From positions 1-43,086 of the forward strand of contig NZ_LGDW01000463.1 in assembly GCF_001280005.1 (NCBI RefSeq): DNA of 43,086 nucleotides, in the 5' to 3' direction. The first letter of the stretch is position 1, and the number at the start of each line of letters is the position of its first letter. Made by a program: the position numbers and the translations under genes. Shown in pieces: positions 26,508-36,538 of the stretch. Under the pieces are notes generated by a model, which had not been told where the DNA came from, did no database searches, and saw only the letters and a list, made by a program, of their open reading frames with translations. This DNA is from Streptomyces sp. NRRL WC-3618. Its GTDB lineage: Bacteria; Actinomycetota; Actinomycetes; Streptomycetales; Streptomycetaceae.

Positions 26508-26774
26508 TCAGTCGCGCGAGTTGCCGAACAGAATGCGGTACGCGATCAGCAGCACCAGCGAGCCGCCGATCGCCGCCGCCCATGTGGTGCCGTCGTAGAA
26601 CTGTTTGCTGACGGGGTGGTCGAGGAAGTGCGCCGAGATCCAGCCGCCGATGAACGCGCCCGCGACGCCGATGACCGTCGTGCCGATGAAACCGCCCGGG
26701 TCGCGTCCCGGAAGCAGGAATTTGGCGATGGCCCCGGCCAACAGCCCCAGGATGATCCAGCCGATGATGCTCAT
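26508..26774 (-). CDS. GlsB/YeaQ/YmgE-family small membrane protein
   Basis: Integral membrane protein, 88 aa, with three predicted spans. It starts MSIIGWIILGLLAGAIAKFL. The family pattern GRDPGGFIGTTVIGVAGAFIGGW forms the second span, and AAIGGSLVLLIAYRILFG the third. Often called transglycosylase-associated protein, though no enzymatic residues are evident; members are linked to stress responses. The start ATG at 26774 is chosen because upstream codons would place a charged extension before the first span. It stands alone. Confidence 0.88.
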   Translation of the reverse strand: MSIIGWIILGLLAGAIAKFLLPGRDPGGFIGTTVIGVAGAFIGGWISAHFLDHPVSKQFYDGTTWAAAIGGSLVLLIAYRILFGNSRD

Positions 26775-26964
26775 GCCCTGAACCTGCCCCTCTGTGCCGT
26801 GTTCGAACTCTCCCGGCACTGTGAATTGCGACGGCGTCGCTCTCGTCGATCCCGTCGGCCGCGTTGTGCCGGTGCGTTCTGGTTGGTGCGTTGTTCCTGC
26901 GGTGTTGCCTCATACGACGCCGGCCCTGCGCCTGGCGGTTGCAGCGGTCAGTAGGGTGCGGCGC

Positions 26965-28233
26965 ATGACACAGCCTGGTACGGAATCGTCCGCCGAACTG
27001 CGGCGCACCCTCGGCGTCGGGGACGCCGTGGTCATCGGGCTCGGTTCGATGGTGGGGGCCGGGGTCTTCGCCGCCCTGGGGCCCGCGGCCCGCGTGGCCG
27101 GGTCCGGGCTGCTGCTCGGGCTCGGTGTGGCGGCCGTGGTCGCCTACTGCAACGCCATGTCGTCCGCCCGACTGGCCGCCCTCTATCCCGCTTCCGGCGG
27201 CACCTACGTGTACGGGCGCGAGCGCCTCGGCGCCTTCTGGGGCTATCTGGCGGGCTGGTCGTTCGTCGTCGGGAAAACGGCCTCCTGTGCGGCGATGGCG
27301 CTCACCGTGGGCACGTACGTCTGGCCTGGCCAGGCGCACGCGGTGGCGGTCGCGGCCGTGGTGGCGCTGACCGCGGCGAACTACGGCGGCGTCCAGAAGT
27401 CCGCCCGGCTGACGCGGGTGATCGTGGCAGTCGTCCTCGCTGTCCTCGCTTCCGTGGTGGTGGTGTCCCTGGGCTCCGATGCCGCTGACGTGGGCCGACT
27501 GAGGATCGGGGCCTCCGAGGGGGTGGGCGGAGTCCTTCAGGCGGCCGGGCTGTTGTTCTTCGCGTTCGCCGGGTACGCCCGGATCGCGACCCTCGGTGAA
27601 GAGGTACGGGATCCCGCGCGCACCATTCCGCGCGCGATCCCGACGGCCCTGGGCATCACGCTGGTGGTGTACACGGCGGTGGCCGTTGCTGTCCTCTCCG
27701 TGCTGGGGTCGGGTGGGCTCGGGCATGCGACCGCACCCCTGGTCGACGCGGTCCGGGCGGCGGGCGTGCCTGGGCTGGTGCCGGTCGTGCGGGCCGGTGC
27801 CGCCGTGGCCGCGCTCGGCTCGCTGCTCGCCTTGATCCTGGGCGTCTCACGGACGACGCTGGCCATGGCCCGTGACCGTCATCTGCCCGGTGCCCTGGCC
27901 GCCGTGCATCCGCGCTTCCAGGTGCCGCACCGGGCCGAGTTGGCCGTGGGCGCGGTGGTCGCGGTGCTGGCCGCGACGGTGGATGTGCGGGGCGCTATCG
28001 GCTTCTCCTCCTTCGGGGTTCTGGCGTACTACGCGGTGGCCAACGCCTCCGCCTGGACACTGAGTTCGGCTGCCGTGTCCCGGCTGGTGCCGGCGGTGGG
28101 GCTCCTCGGCTGTGTGACGCTGGCGTTCGCGCTTCCGGGGGTGTCGGTGGTCGTGGGCGCGGGTGTGCTGGGGTTGGGGGCGGTCGCGTATGGCGTACGA
28201 CGGTGGTGGTCGGCTTCGCGGTCGCCGGCCTAG
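26965..28233 (+). CDS. APC-superfamily amino acid permease
   Basis: Inner-membrane transporter, 422 aa, with about 12 spans. The first helix has the conserved unwound glycines GLGSMVGAGVFAALGPAA. A helix-2 region with Tyr-Pro-Ala-Ser-Gly-Gly-Thr-Tyr and the cytoplasmic GEEVRDPARTIPRAIP are typical of cationic or neutral amino acid permeases. The loop with ARDRHLPGALAAVHPRFQVPHRA is also standard. The start ATG at 26965 has TAGGGT 7 bases upstream, so a leaderless mRNA is possible. The substrate cannot be read from sequence. It converges on the SUKH gene. Confidence 0.88.
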   Translation: MTQPGTESSAELRRTLGVGDAVVIGLGSMVGAGVFAALGPAARVAGSGLLLGLGVAAVVAYCNAMSSARLAALYPASGGTYVYGRERLGAFWGYLAGWSFVVGKTASCAAMALTVGTYVWPGQAHAVAVAAVVALTAANYGGVQKSARLTRVIVAVVLAVLASVVVVSLGSDAADVGRLRIGASEGVGGVLQAAGLLFFAFAGYARIATLGEEVRDPARTIPRAIPTALGITLVVYTAVAVAVLSVLGSGGLGHATAPLVDAVRAAGVPGLVPVVRAGAAVAALGSLLALILGVSRTTLAMARDRHLPGALAAVHPRFQVPHRAELAVGAVVAVLAATVDVRGAIGFSSFGVLAYYAVANASAWTLSSAAVSRLVPAVGLLGCVTLAFALPGVSVVVGAGVLGLGAVAYGVRRWWSASRSPA

Positions 28234-28263
28234 CCTCACCGCTGACGGAACTCGCTTCGGTCG

Positions 28264-28839
28264 TCAGGCCTGGGCCGTCGGCGGCGCCGGCGCCGTACGT
28301 ATGCGGAATTCGGGCCAGGGTTTCAGGGCCGCGTCGTCGTTGGACTCCTCGTACCAGCCGGTGCCGTCGAGCCAGGTGTCCAGCCACTCCGCAAGGCCCG
28401 GGGCGTCGGTGTACCACGCGTGGTCGGCGTCCTCGGCGTTCGGCTCGAAGAGCAGCACGGTGTCTTGCGGGGTGCGGCAGTCCACGCAGGCGTACATCCC
28501 GCAGCCCCAGTGGGATATCGGCAGGATGCCCTCGGGCCAGAGCCACTCCGGGTCCTTGCGGGCCTCCGCGCGGTTGGCGAGGTACTGGGCGACGACAGGC
28601 GGCTCACCTGCGGGCGCGCTGTCGAGCAGGGGCAACAGACCGTAGGACGGGCCGAATCCGCCGTCTCCTATCCGGAGGTAGAGCGCGGCGAGGAGCGGCG
28701 GCAGCGAGAAGCCGAGGGCGGTCTCGGCGCGGTCGAGCGTGGCCGCGTCCACGGGAGCGGGGAGCGAAGGCCAGCCCCACGGACGGATGTTGCGCGCCTG
28801 GGCCGCCACCCGTGTCAGCAACTGCTCGATCTCGGTCAT
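28264..28839 (-). CDS. SMI1/KNR4 (SUKH)-domain protein
   Basis: Cytosolic 191-aa protein with one SUKH domain. LDRAETALGFSLPPLLAALY then LRIGDGGFGPSYGLLPL is the diagnostic region, and the conserved tryptophan-rich LAEWLDTWLDGTGWYEE is near the end. SUKH proteins often act as immunity proteins against polymorphic toxins, but stand-alone members also exist and no toxin gene lies beside this one. ATG start at 28839. It converges on the APC gene with a 30-base gap. Confidence 0.82.
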   Translation of the reverse strand: MTEIEQLLTRVAAQARNIRPWGWPSLPAPVDAATLDRAETALGFSLPPLLAALYLRIGDGGFGPSYGLLPLLDSAPAGEPPVVAQYLANRAEARKDPEWLWPEGILPISHWGCGMYACVDCRTPQDTVLLFEPNAEDADHAWYTDAPGLAEWLDTWLDGTGWYEESNDDAALKPWPEFRIRTAPAPPTAQA

Positions 28840-28937
28840 GGATTCATCATGCAGGCCGCCACTGACAATCGAGTCGGCCTGTGGACAACCGGCGGGCGGC
28901 GGGTGCGATGCCCCCGCCCGGCTGTGGAGAAACGGTT

Positions 28938-28961
28938 GGGCGGGACGGAGACGCCCCGCCC
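28938..28961 (-). terminator. Hairpin after the yccF-like gene
   Basis: 7-bp stem GGGCGGG/CCCGCCC with a 10-base loop, 7 bases after the YccF-type stop codon. The rest of the 28840-28968 spacer has no gene. Confidence 0.55.
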
Positions 28962-28968
28962 GGCAGCG

Positions 28969-29364
28969 TTACCAGCGCGAGCTGAACGGCTCGTCCGTCG
29001 GCACGATCTCGCGGCCCAGCGGCAGCAGCGAGACGGGGATGAGCTTGAAGTTGGCGATGCCGAACGGGATGCCGATGATCGTGACGCACAGAAGAACACC
29101 GGTGACCACGTGGGCCATTGCGAGCCACCAGCCCGCGAGGACCAGCCACAGGACGTTGCCGATGCAGGAGGGGGCGCCCGCGTCGCGGCGTTCGGTCGTC
29201 GTACGGCCGAAGGGCCACAGAGCATACGCACCGATACGGAAAGAGGCGATGCCGAACGGAATTCCGATGATCGTGATGCACAGCAGCACACCTGCGGCCA
29301 GATAGGCCAGGAACAGCCAGAAGCCGCTCAGGACGAGCCAAATGACGTTGAGGATTGTCTTCAC
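28969..29364 (-). CDS. YccF-family membrane protein
   Basis: Integral membrane protein, 131 aa, built from two similar halves. [20 protein letters not shown] in the second half matches [19 protein letters not shown] in the first, the hallmark of the YccF domain. About four spans, with a basic loop between halves ([13 protein letters not shown]). Its ATG overlaps the htpX stop by 4 bases (ATGA), so it is translationally coupled to htpX. Function unknown; the link with htpX suggests membrane protein quality control. Confidence 0.88.
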   Translation of the reverse strand: MKTILNVIWLVLSGFWLFLAYLAAGVLLCITIIGIPFGIASFRIGAYALWPFGRTTTERRDAGAPSCIGNVLWLVLAGWWLAMAHVVTGVLLCVTIIGIPFGIANFKLIPVSLLPLGREIVPTDEPFSSRW

Positions 29365-30224
29365 TGGTGGCGACCTGCCATCTTTTCGAGCCGGGCGATG
29401 CGCTCCGCCATCGGCGGGTGCGTAGAGAACATCTTGGAGAGTCCCTGGCCCGGGCGGAAGGGGTTCGCGATCATCATGTGGCTCGCGGTCTCGATGCGCG
29501 GCTCGGCGGGCAGCGGGAGTTGCTTCGTTCCCGCTTCCAGTTTGCGCAGGGCGCTGGCGAGGGCCAGGGGGTCCCCGGTGAGCTGGGCGCCCGCCGCGTC
29601 GGCCTCGTACTCTCTCGAGCGGCTGATGGCGAGTTGGATGAGGGTGGCCGCGAGTGGGCCCAGGATCATGATCATCAGCATACCCAGGATGCCGGGGCCG
29701 TCGTCGTCGTTCGAGCGGCCGATCGGGATCAGCCAGGCGAAGTTGACCAGGAACATGATCACGGAGGCCAGGGCGCCGGCGACCGACGAGATGAGGATGT
29801 CGCGGTTGTAGACATGGCTCAGCTCGTGGCCGATGACGCCGCGCAGCTCGCGCTCGTCGAGGATGCGCAGGATGCCGTCGGTGCAGCAGACGGCCGCGTT
29901 GCGCGGGTTGCGGCCCGTCGCGAACGCGTTCGGTGCTTCGGTCGGCGAGATGTACAGGCGGGGCATGGGCTGGCGGGCCTGGGTGGAGAGGTCACGGACC
30001 ATGCGGTACAGGGCCGGGGCCTCGAATTCGCTCACCGGGCGGGCACGCATCGCGCGTAGAGCCAGTTTGTCGCTGTTCCAGTACGCGTACGCGTTCGTGC
30101 CGATCGCGACGAAGAGTGCGATCACCAGGCCTGCACGGCCGAAGAAGCTGCCGATGACGATGATGAGTGCGGACAGTCCCCCGAGGAGAAGGGCTGTCCT
30201 GAGCCCGTTATGCCAGCGGTGCAC
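29361..30224 (-). CDS. htpX: Zinc metalloprotease HtpX
   Basis: Membrane M48 peptidase of 287 aa that cleaves damaged membrane proteins. Two N-terminal spans are followed by the zinc motif HELSH (His133, Glu134, His137) and two more spans ([20 protein letters not shown] and [12 protein letters not shown]). The third ligand, Glu, lies in [17 protein letters not shown]. The C-terminus [16 protein letters not shown] is characteristic. The start is GTG. It is followed by the YccF-family gene with a 4-base overlap and lies 161 bases after nuoN on the same strand. Confidence 0.94.
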   Translation of the reverse strand: MHRWHNGLRTALLLGGLSALIIVIGSFFGRAGLVIALFVAIGTNAYAYWNSDKLALRAMRARPVSEFEAPALYRMVRDLSTQARQPMPRLYISPTEAPNAFATGRNPRNAAVCCTDGILRILDERELRGVIGHELSHVYNRDILISSVAGALASVIMFLVNFAWLIPIGRSNDDDGPGILGMLMIMILGPLAATLIQLAISRSREYEADAAGAQLTGDPLALASALRKLEAGTKQLPLPAEPRIETASHMMIANPFRPGQGLSKMFSTHPPMAERIARLEKMAGRHQ

Positions 30225-30269
30225 GGTACGCCCTCCAAGTAGTGCGGCAGGGGAACCCTGGTGTCAGGT

Positions 30270-30291
30270 CCAGTGGACCCTTCTCCACTGG
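30270..30291 (-). terminator. Hairpin after nuoN
   Basis: Perfect 8-bp stem CCAGTGGA/TCCACTGG with a 6-base loop, 94 bases downstream of nuoN and 46 bases before htpX. It is the only clear hairpin in this spacer and is a candidate end of the nuo transcript. Confidence 0.5.
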
Positions 30292-30385
30292 TCAACGCCA
30301 GGCGGGGATGCGCAGTTCCCTTGCGTGCGCTCAGGCACGCGTGGCCCGTTCGGGTGAGGTCCACGCGCGCGGGCGGCCATTGGGG

Positions 30386-31897
30386 TCAGAAGAGGCCGGT
30401 GTCGGCGAAGCGCAGTACCAGTTGGGGCGCGCCAGAGAGGGCGATGCCGAGGACGGCGGTCAGGGCGATCGCGGCCGTGAGGGGGGCGGGGGCGCGGTGG
30501 CGTTCCTCGGCCTTCTCGGGGGCGCGGAAGAGCAGGGCCGTCCACTGGAGGTAGTAGAAGAGGGCGATCACCACGTTGACCGCCATGATCACGGCCAGCC
30601 AGCCGATTCCGGCGTCCACGGCCGCGGAGAAGACGGTGACCTTCGCGAAGAGGCCGATGATCCCAGGCGGCAGCCCAGCGAGGCACAGCAGGAAGAAGCC
30701 CAGGACGAGCGCCGGCAGGGGGCGGGTGGCGTACAGGCCCCGGTAGTCGCTGACGCGGTTCAGGGGCTTCGTACGGGCCACCAGGGCCGCCACCGCGAAG
30801 GCGCCGAGGTTCACGGCGGCGTACATGAGGGCGTACGCGACGGTGGAGCCGATCGACTTCTGGGCGTCGTCGGAGTACGCGGCGGCGGCGATCGGGACCA
30901 GGAGGTAGCCGGCCTGACCCACGGAGGACCAGGCGAGCAGGCGTACCGCGCTGTACGCGCGCGTGGACTGCTGGCGCAGGGCGCCGACGTTGCCGACGGT
31001 CATGGTGAGCGCGGCCAGGGCGGCCAGTGCCGGGCCCCAGACGTCGGCGTACGACGGGAAGGCGACGACGGTGATGAGGATCAGGCCGGAGAAGCCGACG
31101 GCCTTGCCGACGACCGACAGATAGGCGGCGATCGGCAGGGGCGCCCCCACGTAGGTGTCGGGGACCCAGAAGTGGAAGGGTACGGCGGCCGTTTTGAAGG
31201 CGAAGCCGATGAGGGTGAGGACGACGCCTGCCTGGGCGAGGGTGTGGAACTGGGGGTCGACGTGCTGGATCCGGTCGGCGATCTCGGTGAGGTAGAGGGT
31301 GCCGGTGGACGCGTACACGAAGCTGATGCCCATGAGGCTGACCGCGGTCGCCGTCACGGACGACAGGAAGAACTTCAGGGCCGCTTCGGAGGATTTCCGG
31401 TCGCCGTGCCGGATGCCGACGAGGGCGAAGGCGGGCAGGGAGGCGACCTCCAGGGCGACGATCAGGGTCGCGAGGTCGCGGGAGGCGGGCAGGAGGGCGG
31501 CTCCCGCGGCGGAGGACAGCAGCAGGAACCAGTACTCCCCTTCGGGGAGTCCTCGGTCGGCGTCCTTGAGGGCCGTGACCGAGAGGAGGGCGGCGAGCAG
31601 TGCGCCGCCGAGGACCAGGAACTGGAGGACGAGGGTGAAGCGGTCGGCCGTGTAGCTGCAGACGTCGGCGCTGCCGGCGAGGCAGAAGGTGGAGCGGTCG
31701 CCGTCCAGGAGGGGCAGCAGGAGGAGAGCGGAGGCAGCGAGGCCGGCGACCGAGGTCCAGCCGAGGAGTGCCTTTCTGTTGTCGCCGACGAACAGGTCGG
31801 CGACCAGCACGGCGAGTCCCACGAAAGCCGCGACGGTGGGCGGTGCGATGGCGAGCCAGTCGACGGACTGGACGACGGACTGAGCCGGGGAGCTCAT
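30386..31897 (-). CDS. nuoN: NADH-quinone oxidoreductase subunit N (second-locus type)
   Basis: Antiporter-like proton-channel subunit of complex I, 503 aa, about 14 spans. The conserved glutamate lies in VALEVASLPAFALVG. The central lysine helix is in FKTAAVPFHFWVPDTYVGAP, and LSVVGKAVGF holds the next lysine. Its ATG overlaps the nuoM stop by 4 bases (ATGA), so the longer open frame upstream is not used. Last gene of the nuoA-N operon. Key residues are intact, so it looks like a working channel. Confidence 0.93.
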   Translation of the reverse strand: MSSPAQSVVQSVDWLAIAPPTVAAFVGLAVLVADLFVGDNRKALLGWTSVAGLAASALLLLPLLDGDRSTFCLAGSADVCSYTADRFTLVLQFLVLGGALLAALLSVTALKDADRGLPEGEYWFLLLSSAAGAALLPASRDLATLIVALEVASLPAFALVGIRHGDRKSSEAALKFFLSSVTATAVSLMGISFVYASTGTLYLTEIADRIQHVDPQFHTLAQAGVVLTLIGFAFKTAAVPFHFWVPDTYVGAPLPIAAYLSVVGKAVGFSGLILITVVAFPSYADVWGPALAALAALTMTVGNVGALRQQSTRAYSAVRLLAWSSVGQAGYLLVPIAAAAYSDDAQKSIGSTVAYALMYAAVNLGAFAVAALVARTKPLNRVSDYRGLYATRPLPALVLGFFLLCLAGLPPGIIGLFAKVTVFSAAVDAGIGWLAVIMAVNVVIALFYYLQWTALLFRAPEKAEERHRAPAPLTAAIALTAVLGIALSGAPQLVLRFADTGLF

Positions 31898-33471
31898 CGG
31901 GGGCCTCCAGAGAGGAGCTGCTGCACGGCCGGGTCGGTCAGGCCGAGGAGGACCTTCGGCCACAGTCCGGCGACGACGGTGAGGGCGACGAGCGGGGTCC
32001 AGGCCGCGAATTCGTACGTCTGCACGTCGGCGAGTCGCGGAGTGTCCGGTTGCGGGGCGGCGCCCATGCAGACGCGGCGTACGACGACGAGCATGTACGC
32101 GGCGGTGAGCAGGGTGCCGAACGCGGCGATCGCCATGAAGGTGAGGAAGGCGGGGCGGCTGAGGTCGTCGGCGGGGTTGAACGCGCCGAACAGGGCCAGC
32201 ATCTCGCCCCAGAACCCGGCGAGGCCGGGCAGTCCGAGTGAGGCGACGGCGGCGAAGGCCACGAGGCCGCCGAGGCGCGGGGCCCGGCCGTAGAGGGCGG
32301 CGCCGGTGTGGTCGGCGAGGGTGTCGAGGTCGGTGGTGCCCGTGCGGTCCTTCAGCGCGCCGACCAGGAAGAAGAGGAGGCCGGTGATCAGGCCGTGGGC
32401 GATGTTGGCGAAGAGCGCGCCGTTGACGCCGGTCGGGGTCATCGTGGCGATGCCGAGCAGGACGAAGCCCATGTGGCCGACGGAGGAGTAGGCGATGAGC
32501 CGCTTGAGGTCGCCCTTCGCGCCCTGCCGGGCGAGGGCCAGGCAGGCCAGGGAGCCGTAGATGATCCCGACGACGGCGAAGGCGCCGAGGTAGGGCGCGA
32601 ACGTCCGGAATCCGTCGGGTGCGACCGGCAGCAGGATGCGCACGAACCCGTACGTGCCCATCTTGAGCAGGACGCCCGCGAGCAGGACCGAGCCGACGGT
32701 CGGGGCGGCGGTGTGGGCGTCCGGCAGCCAACTGTGCAGCGGCCACATCGGCGTCTTGACCGCGAGCCCGATCCCGATCGCCAAAACGGCGGTGACCTGC
32801 ACTGATGTGGTCAGTCCTGACCCGTTGTCAGTGGCGAGTGCCATGATGTCGAACGTGCCCGCTTTGATCCCGATCAGGAGCAGGCCCAACAGCATGACCA
32901 CGGATCCGAGCAGGGTGAAGAGGATGAACTTCCAGGCCGCCCGGGTCCGTTGCTCACCGCCCCAGCGGGCGATGAGGAAGTACATCGGGATGAGCACCGT
33001 CTCGAAGGCGAGGAAGAACAGCAGCAGGTCGAGGACGGCGAAGGTGGCGAGGGTGCCGGACTCCAGGACGAGGAGGAGCGCGACGAATGCCTTCGGGGAA
33101 GGGCCGGAGGGCAGCTTGAAGGAGGAGTAGAGCGCGCAGAGGAAGGTGAGGAGCGCGCTCAGGACCAGAAGGGGGAGGGAAATGCCGTCGACGCCGAGGT
33201 GGATCCGCACGTCGAGTGCGGGGATCCAGCTGATGTCGGTCGTGGCCTGCATCTTCGACGGATGGTCGTGGTCGAAGCCGAGCGCGAGGACGATCGCGGC
33301 GATGAGCACCACACCGGTGACCGTCACGCCGTGCCGCAGCACGGCCTGCTCGGGCGACTTCCCCTTCAGCCCGGGCGGGGCCGGCAGGAGAGCCGCGACG
33401 GCGCCGATCAGCGGGCCCGCGACGAGAAATGCCAGAAGGAACTGCATCACTGACTCGTTGATATCGATCAC
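31894..33471 (-). CDS. nuoM: NADH-quinone oxidoreductase subunit M (second-locus type)
   Basis: Antiporter-like subunit, 525 aa, about 14 spans. Key proton-path residues are visible: Glu in FLAFETVLIPMYFLIARWGG, Lys in AVKTPMWPLHSWLPDAHTAA, and the helix LAGVLLKMGTYGFVRI. GTG start 6 bases after the nuoL stop; an ATG eight codons on is an alternative. It overlaps nuoN at its stop. Same operon and presumably the same membrane arm as nuoL and nuoN. Confidence 0.93.
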   Translation of the reverse strand: MIDINESVMQFLLAFLVAGPLIGAVAALLPAPPGLKGKSPEQAVLRHGVTVTGVVLIAAIVLALGFDHDHPSKMQATTDISWIPALDVRIHLGVDGISLPLLVLSALLTFLCALYSSFKLPSGPSPKAFVALLLVLESGTLATFAVLDLLLFFLAFETVLIPMYFLIARWGGEQRTRAAWKFILFTLLGSVVMLLGLLLIGIKAGTFDIMALATDNGSGLTTSVQVTAVLAIGIGLAVKTPMWPLHSWLPDAHTAAPTVGSVLLAGVLLKMGTYGFVRILLPVAPDGFRTFAPYLGAFAVVGIIYGSLACLALARQGAKGDLKRLIAYSSVGHMGFVLLGIATMTPTGVNGALFANIAHGLITGLLFFLVGALKDRTGTTDLDTLADHTGAALYGRAPRLGGLVAFAAVASLGLPGLAGFWGEMLALFGAFNPADDLSRPAFLTFMAIAAFGTLLTAAYMLVVVRRVCMGAAPQPDTPRLADVQTYEFAAWTPLVALTVVAGLWPKVLLGLTDPAVQQLLSGGPR

Positions 33472-33477
33472 GCCTGC

Positions 33478-35472
33478 TCACGCTCCCGTGGCGACGAGGA
33501 GGACGGCGACCACCAGGACGACGGTGCCGGCGAGCAGCGCGCTCACATAGGTCTGGACGTTGCCGGTCTGGGCGCGCCGTACGGCAGTGCCCAGCAGGCG
33601 GGGCACGGCGCCCGCACCGCGTACATAGGTGTCGATGACCTCGCGGTCGAGGAACCGGACGAGGGTGGCGCCGGCTTGGACCGGGCGGACGAACAGCACG
33701 GTGTACAGGGCGTCCAGGTGGAAGCCGACGGCCGCGTGGCGGTGTAGGGGGCCGAGCAGGAGGCGGCCGGGGTCCGCCGGGTCGGGTGCGCCGGCCATGT
33801 CTCCGTAGGCGGGGGTGTGGCTGGAGATGGCCTCGGCCTCGACCAGGCCGCCGTCGGCATCCGGGTGGGCGGCGACGGCGCCCAGGGGGACGCGGGCCGC
33901 CAGGGCGGTGGTGTGGCGCCAGGCTCCGTAGGTGACGATGCCGCCGACCAGGGCCACGCCCGTGCCGAGGACCGAGGTGGTGAGGGTCGGCGTCAGGTCG
34001 TGGCCGTCAAGCCAGTCGGGCAGCCTGCCGTAGGTGAGCCCACCGAGGGCGAGGGAGGGGACGGCGAGCACCCAGAGCACCGTGGTCATCGCGACGGGCT
34101 GCCTTCCATGGTCGGGGGCGTCGACGCCCTGGCCCCGGAAGGCGAGCAGCCACAGGCGCATCGCGTAGGCAGCGGTGAGCAGGGCGGCGACCAGGCCGGC
34201 GACGAGGACGAGCCAGCCGACGGCCTCGGGGATGCCCTCGGCGTGGCCGGTGGTGGCGTGTTCAGCGGCGCCGAGGACGGACTCCTTGGAGAAGAAGCCG
34301 CTGAAGGGCGGGATCGCGGCGAGCGCGAGGAGCGCCACGGTCATCGTCCAGTAGGCGTCGGGGACGCGGTCGCGCAGGTGGCCCATGCGGGACATGGCTG
34401 CCAGCGAGTTGGTGCCGGCGGCGTGGATGATCACGCCGGCCGCGAGGAAGAGCAGCGCCTTGAAGGCGCCGTGGGTGAGGAGGTGGAAGACGGCGGCGCC
34501 ACGGTCGCCGACGGCGAGGGCGCCGGTCATGTAGCCGAGCTGGCCCATCGTCGAGTAGGCGAGGACGCGCTTGATGTCGTCCTGGGCGAGCGCGGCGAGG
34601 GCGGAGCCGGTCATCGTGACGGCGGCCATGACGGCGAGGACGACCAGTGCGGCCGAGGAGGCCGCGAAGACCGGGAGGAGGCGGGCGACGAAGTAGACAC
34701 CGGCGGCGACCATCGTCGCGGCGTGGATCAGCGCGGAGACGGGAGTGGGGCCCGCCATCGCATCGGGGAGCCAGGTGTGCAGCGGGAACTGCGCCGACTT
34801 GCCCGCCACGCCGGCCAGGAGCAGCAGGGCGACCAGCGTCGGGTGGTCGAGTCCGCCGCTCGCGACGGTGCCGAGGATCTTCGTGATCCGGAAGGACCCG
34901 GCGTCGGTGGCGAGCGCGAACAGGCCGATCAAGAAGGGGACATCACCGAGTTTGGTGACGAGGAACGCCTTGAGGGAGGCGGCGCGGGCTTCCGGGGTCT
35001 CCCAGTAGTGGCCGACCAGGAAATACGAGCAGATGCCCATGACCTCCCAACCGACCAGCAGGACCATCAGGTCGCCGGAGTAGACGACGAGCAGCATCGC
35101 GGAGGTGAAGAGGGAGACGAGAGCGGCGTACGAGGGGTAGCGCGGGTCGTCGCGCAGATAGGCCGTCGAGTAGATCTGCACGCAGGTCGCGATCAGGGTG
35201 ACGAGGACGGCGACGAGGGCAGCGAAGCCGTCGATGTGCAGGGCGAGCTCGATGGGGACCGAGCCGGTGGGTGTGAGTTCGGTGGCGGCGTCGATGGCCC
35301 GGCCACCGCCCTGGCGTACGGCGACGAGGACGGCGAGGACGAGTGCCGCGAGGGGCGGCAGTACGGCGAGGGGGCGTACGAAGCCGGGGGCCGTGCGGCC
35401 CAGGAGCAGGCCGGCCGCGGCGCCCAGGAACGGGAGGAGGGGGACGAGGACAGCGAGGGTCGTGGTGGTCAC
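33478..35472 (-). CDS. nuoL: NADH-quinone oxidoreductase subunit L (second-locus type)
   Basis: Largest antiporter-like subunit, 664 aa. The N-terminal family segment ([22 protein letters not shown] region) precedes the Glu helix [20 protein letters not shown]. The lysine helix is in [20 protein letters not shown], and a later lysine in [13 protein letters not shown]. The C-terminal third has the long amphipathic lateral helix region and a final span. The start is GTG at 35472, overlapping the nuoK stop by 4 bases (GTGA). Somewhat longer than the E. coli protein (about 613 aa). Confidence 0.94.
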   Translation of the reverse strand: MTTTTLAVLVPLLPFLGAAAGLLLGRTAPGFVRPLAVLPPLAALVLAVLVAVRQGGGRAIDAATELTPTGSVPIELALHIDGFAALVAVLVTLIATCVQIYSTAYLRDDPRYPSYAALVSLFTSAMLLVVYSGDLMVLLVGWEVMGICSYFLVGHYWETPEARAASLKAFLVTKLGDVPFLIGLFALATDAGSFRITKILGTVASGGLDHPTLVALLLLAGVAGKSAQFPLHTWLPDAMAGPTPVSALIHAATMVAAGVYFVARLLPVFAASSAALVVLAVMAAVTMTGSALAALAQDDIKRVLAYSTMGQLGYMTGALAVGDRGAAVFHLLTHGAFKALLFLAAGVIIHAAGTNSLAAMSRMGHLRDRVPDAYWTMTVALLALAAIPPFSGFFSKESVLGAAEHATTGHAEGIPEAVGWLVLVAGLVAALLTAAYAMRLWLLAFRGQGVDAPDHGRQPVAMTTVLWVLAVPSLALGGLTYGRLPDWLDGHDLTPTLTTSVLGTGVALVGGIVTYGAWRHTTALAARVPLGAVAAHPDADGGLVEAEAISSHTPAYGDMAGAPDPADPGRLLLGPLHRHAAVGFHLDALYTVLFVRPVQAGATLVRFLDREVIDTYVRGAGAVPRLLGTAVRRAQTGNVQTYVSALLAGTVVLVVAVLLVATGA

Positions 35473-35843
35473 GCGGTGGCCTCGGCCTTCTCGTCTTGTG
35501 GGAGGGCGGCTTCGTCGGGGCCGTGCGGCTCGGCGGCGTCGCGGAGCTTGTCGATGTCCGCGGTACCGCGGCCCCGGTGGACGGCGAGGACGATCGCCAG
35601 GCCGATGCCGATCTCGGCGGCGGCGATGGCGATGGTGAACAGGGTGAGGGCCTGGCCGGAGTGCAGGGTGTCGCGGGCCGTCCGGCTGAGCCAGACGTCG
35701 AAGGCGACGAGGTTGAGGTTGACGGCGTTGAGCATCAGCTCGACGGACATCAGGACCAGGATCGCGTTGCGGCGGGCGAGGACGCCATAGAGGCCGGTGC
35801 AGAAGAGGAGGGCGGAGAGTACGGCGGGATAGGCGAGGTGCAT
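35469..35843 (-). CDS. nuoK: NADH-quinone oxidoreductase subunit K (second-locus type)
   Basis: Three-span membrane subunit, 124 aa. The two conserved membrane glutamates are present in [17 protein letters not shown] and [18 protein letters not shown] hydrophilic C-terminal tail of about 25 residues ([20 protein letters not shown]) is longer than in E. coli. The ATG shares one base with the nuoJ stop (TGATG), and the stop overlaps nuoL. Confidence 0.94.
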   Translation of the reverse strand: MHLAYPAVLSALLFCTGLYGVLARRNAILVLMSVELMLNAVNLNLVAFDVWLSRTARDTLHSGQALTLFTIAIAAAEIGIGLAIVLAVHRGRGTADIDKLRDAAEPHGPDEAALPQDEKAEATA

Positions 35844-36538
35844 CAGCGGGCACCTTCCTGCTCGACCGGGTTGCTTCGCTCGATCGGGTGATTCCCGGAA
35901 TTCGGCACAGAAGGGGAACTACCGGTCGCGGCTCGGGAGTTCACAGGGGGAGAGCTCGACTCCGCCTTCGCCTTGCGGGACAGGACGATCGCGCCGACCA
36001 GGGCCGCGAGGAGGAGGACGGAGAGGGCCTCGAAGGGGAGGACCCAGTTCTGGAAGAGGCTCGCGCCGGTGACTGCGGTGGAACCCGCGGCGGCGCCGTC
36101 CAGGTCGATCCAGGTCGCGCGGAAGGCGTCGACGACCACCCAGACCAGGGCGACGGCGGAGGCGACGGCCACGGCGAGGGCGGCCCACCGGTTGCCGGAG
36201 TCGGCGTCCGGGGAGCGGCCGATGGGGGCCTTGGTGAGCATCAGGCCGAAGAGAAGGAGGACGACGACGGAACCGACGTAGATGAGGACCTGTACCCAGG
36301 CGATGAACTCGGCCGTGAGGAGGAGGTATTCGACGGCGAGTCCGCCGAGGGTCACCACGAGCCACAGGGCGGCGTGCACCAGTTGCCGGGTGGTGACGGT
36401 GACGAGCGCGGCGCCGAAGGTGACGAGGCCGACGAGGAGGAAGGCGATCTCGACGCCGGTCGGGGAGAGGAAGCCGTGGGTTCGGGAGGCGGCGGTCGTG
36501 GCGTGTGCCGCCGCGGTGGTGGCTGCGGCGAGGGTCAC
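35843..36538 (-). CDS. nuoJ: NADH-quinone oxidoreductase subunit J (second-locus type)
   Basis: Membrane subunit, 231 aa, five predicted spans, with the conserved helix [20 protein letters not shown] and [14 protein letters not shown], which contains the pi-bulge region of helix 3. The N-terminus is Ala/Thr-rich and the C-terminal 35 residues are hydrophilic ([18 protein letters not shown]). The start is GTG at 36538, overlapping the nuoI stop by 4 bases. Confidence 0.92.
   Translation of the reverse strand: MTLAAATTAAAHATTAASRTHGFLSPTGVEIAFLLVGLVTFGAALVTVTTRQLVHAALWLVVTLGGLAVEYLLLTAEFIAWVQVLIYVGSVVVLLLFGLMLTKAPIGRSPDADSGNRWAALAVAVASAVALVWVVVDAFRATWIDLDGAAAGSTAVTGASLFQNWVLPFEALSVLLLAALVGAIVLSRKAKAESSSPPVNSRAATGSSPSVPNSGNHPIERSNPVEQEGAR

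Noticed and set aside
29361..30224. HtpX and the peptidase at the window start as a duplicated pair
   Set aside because: Both are M48 peptidases, but their membrane layout and flanking motifs differ; they are separate subfamilies far apart.
30386..32746. Longer upstream version of nuoN (786 codons)
   Set aside because: The extra N-terminal part overlaps nuoM in another frame and is Arg/Pro-rich noise. The ATGA overlap at 31894-31897 sets the start.
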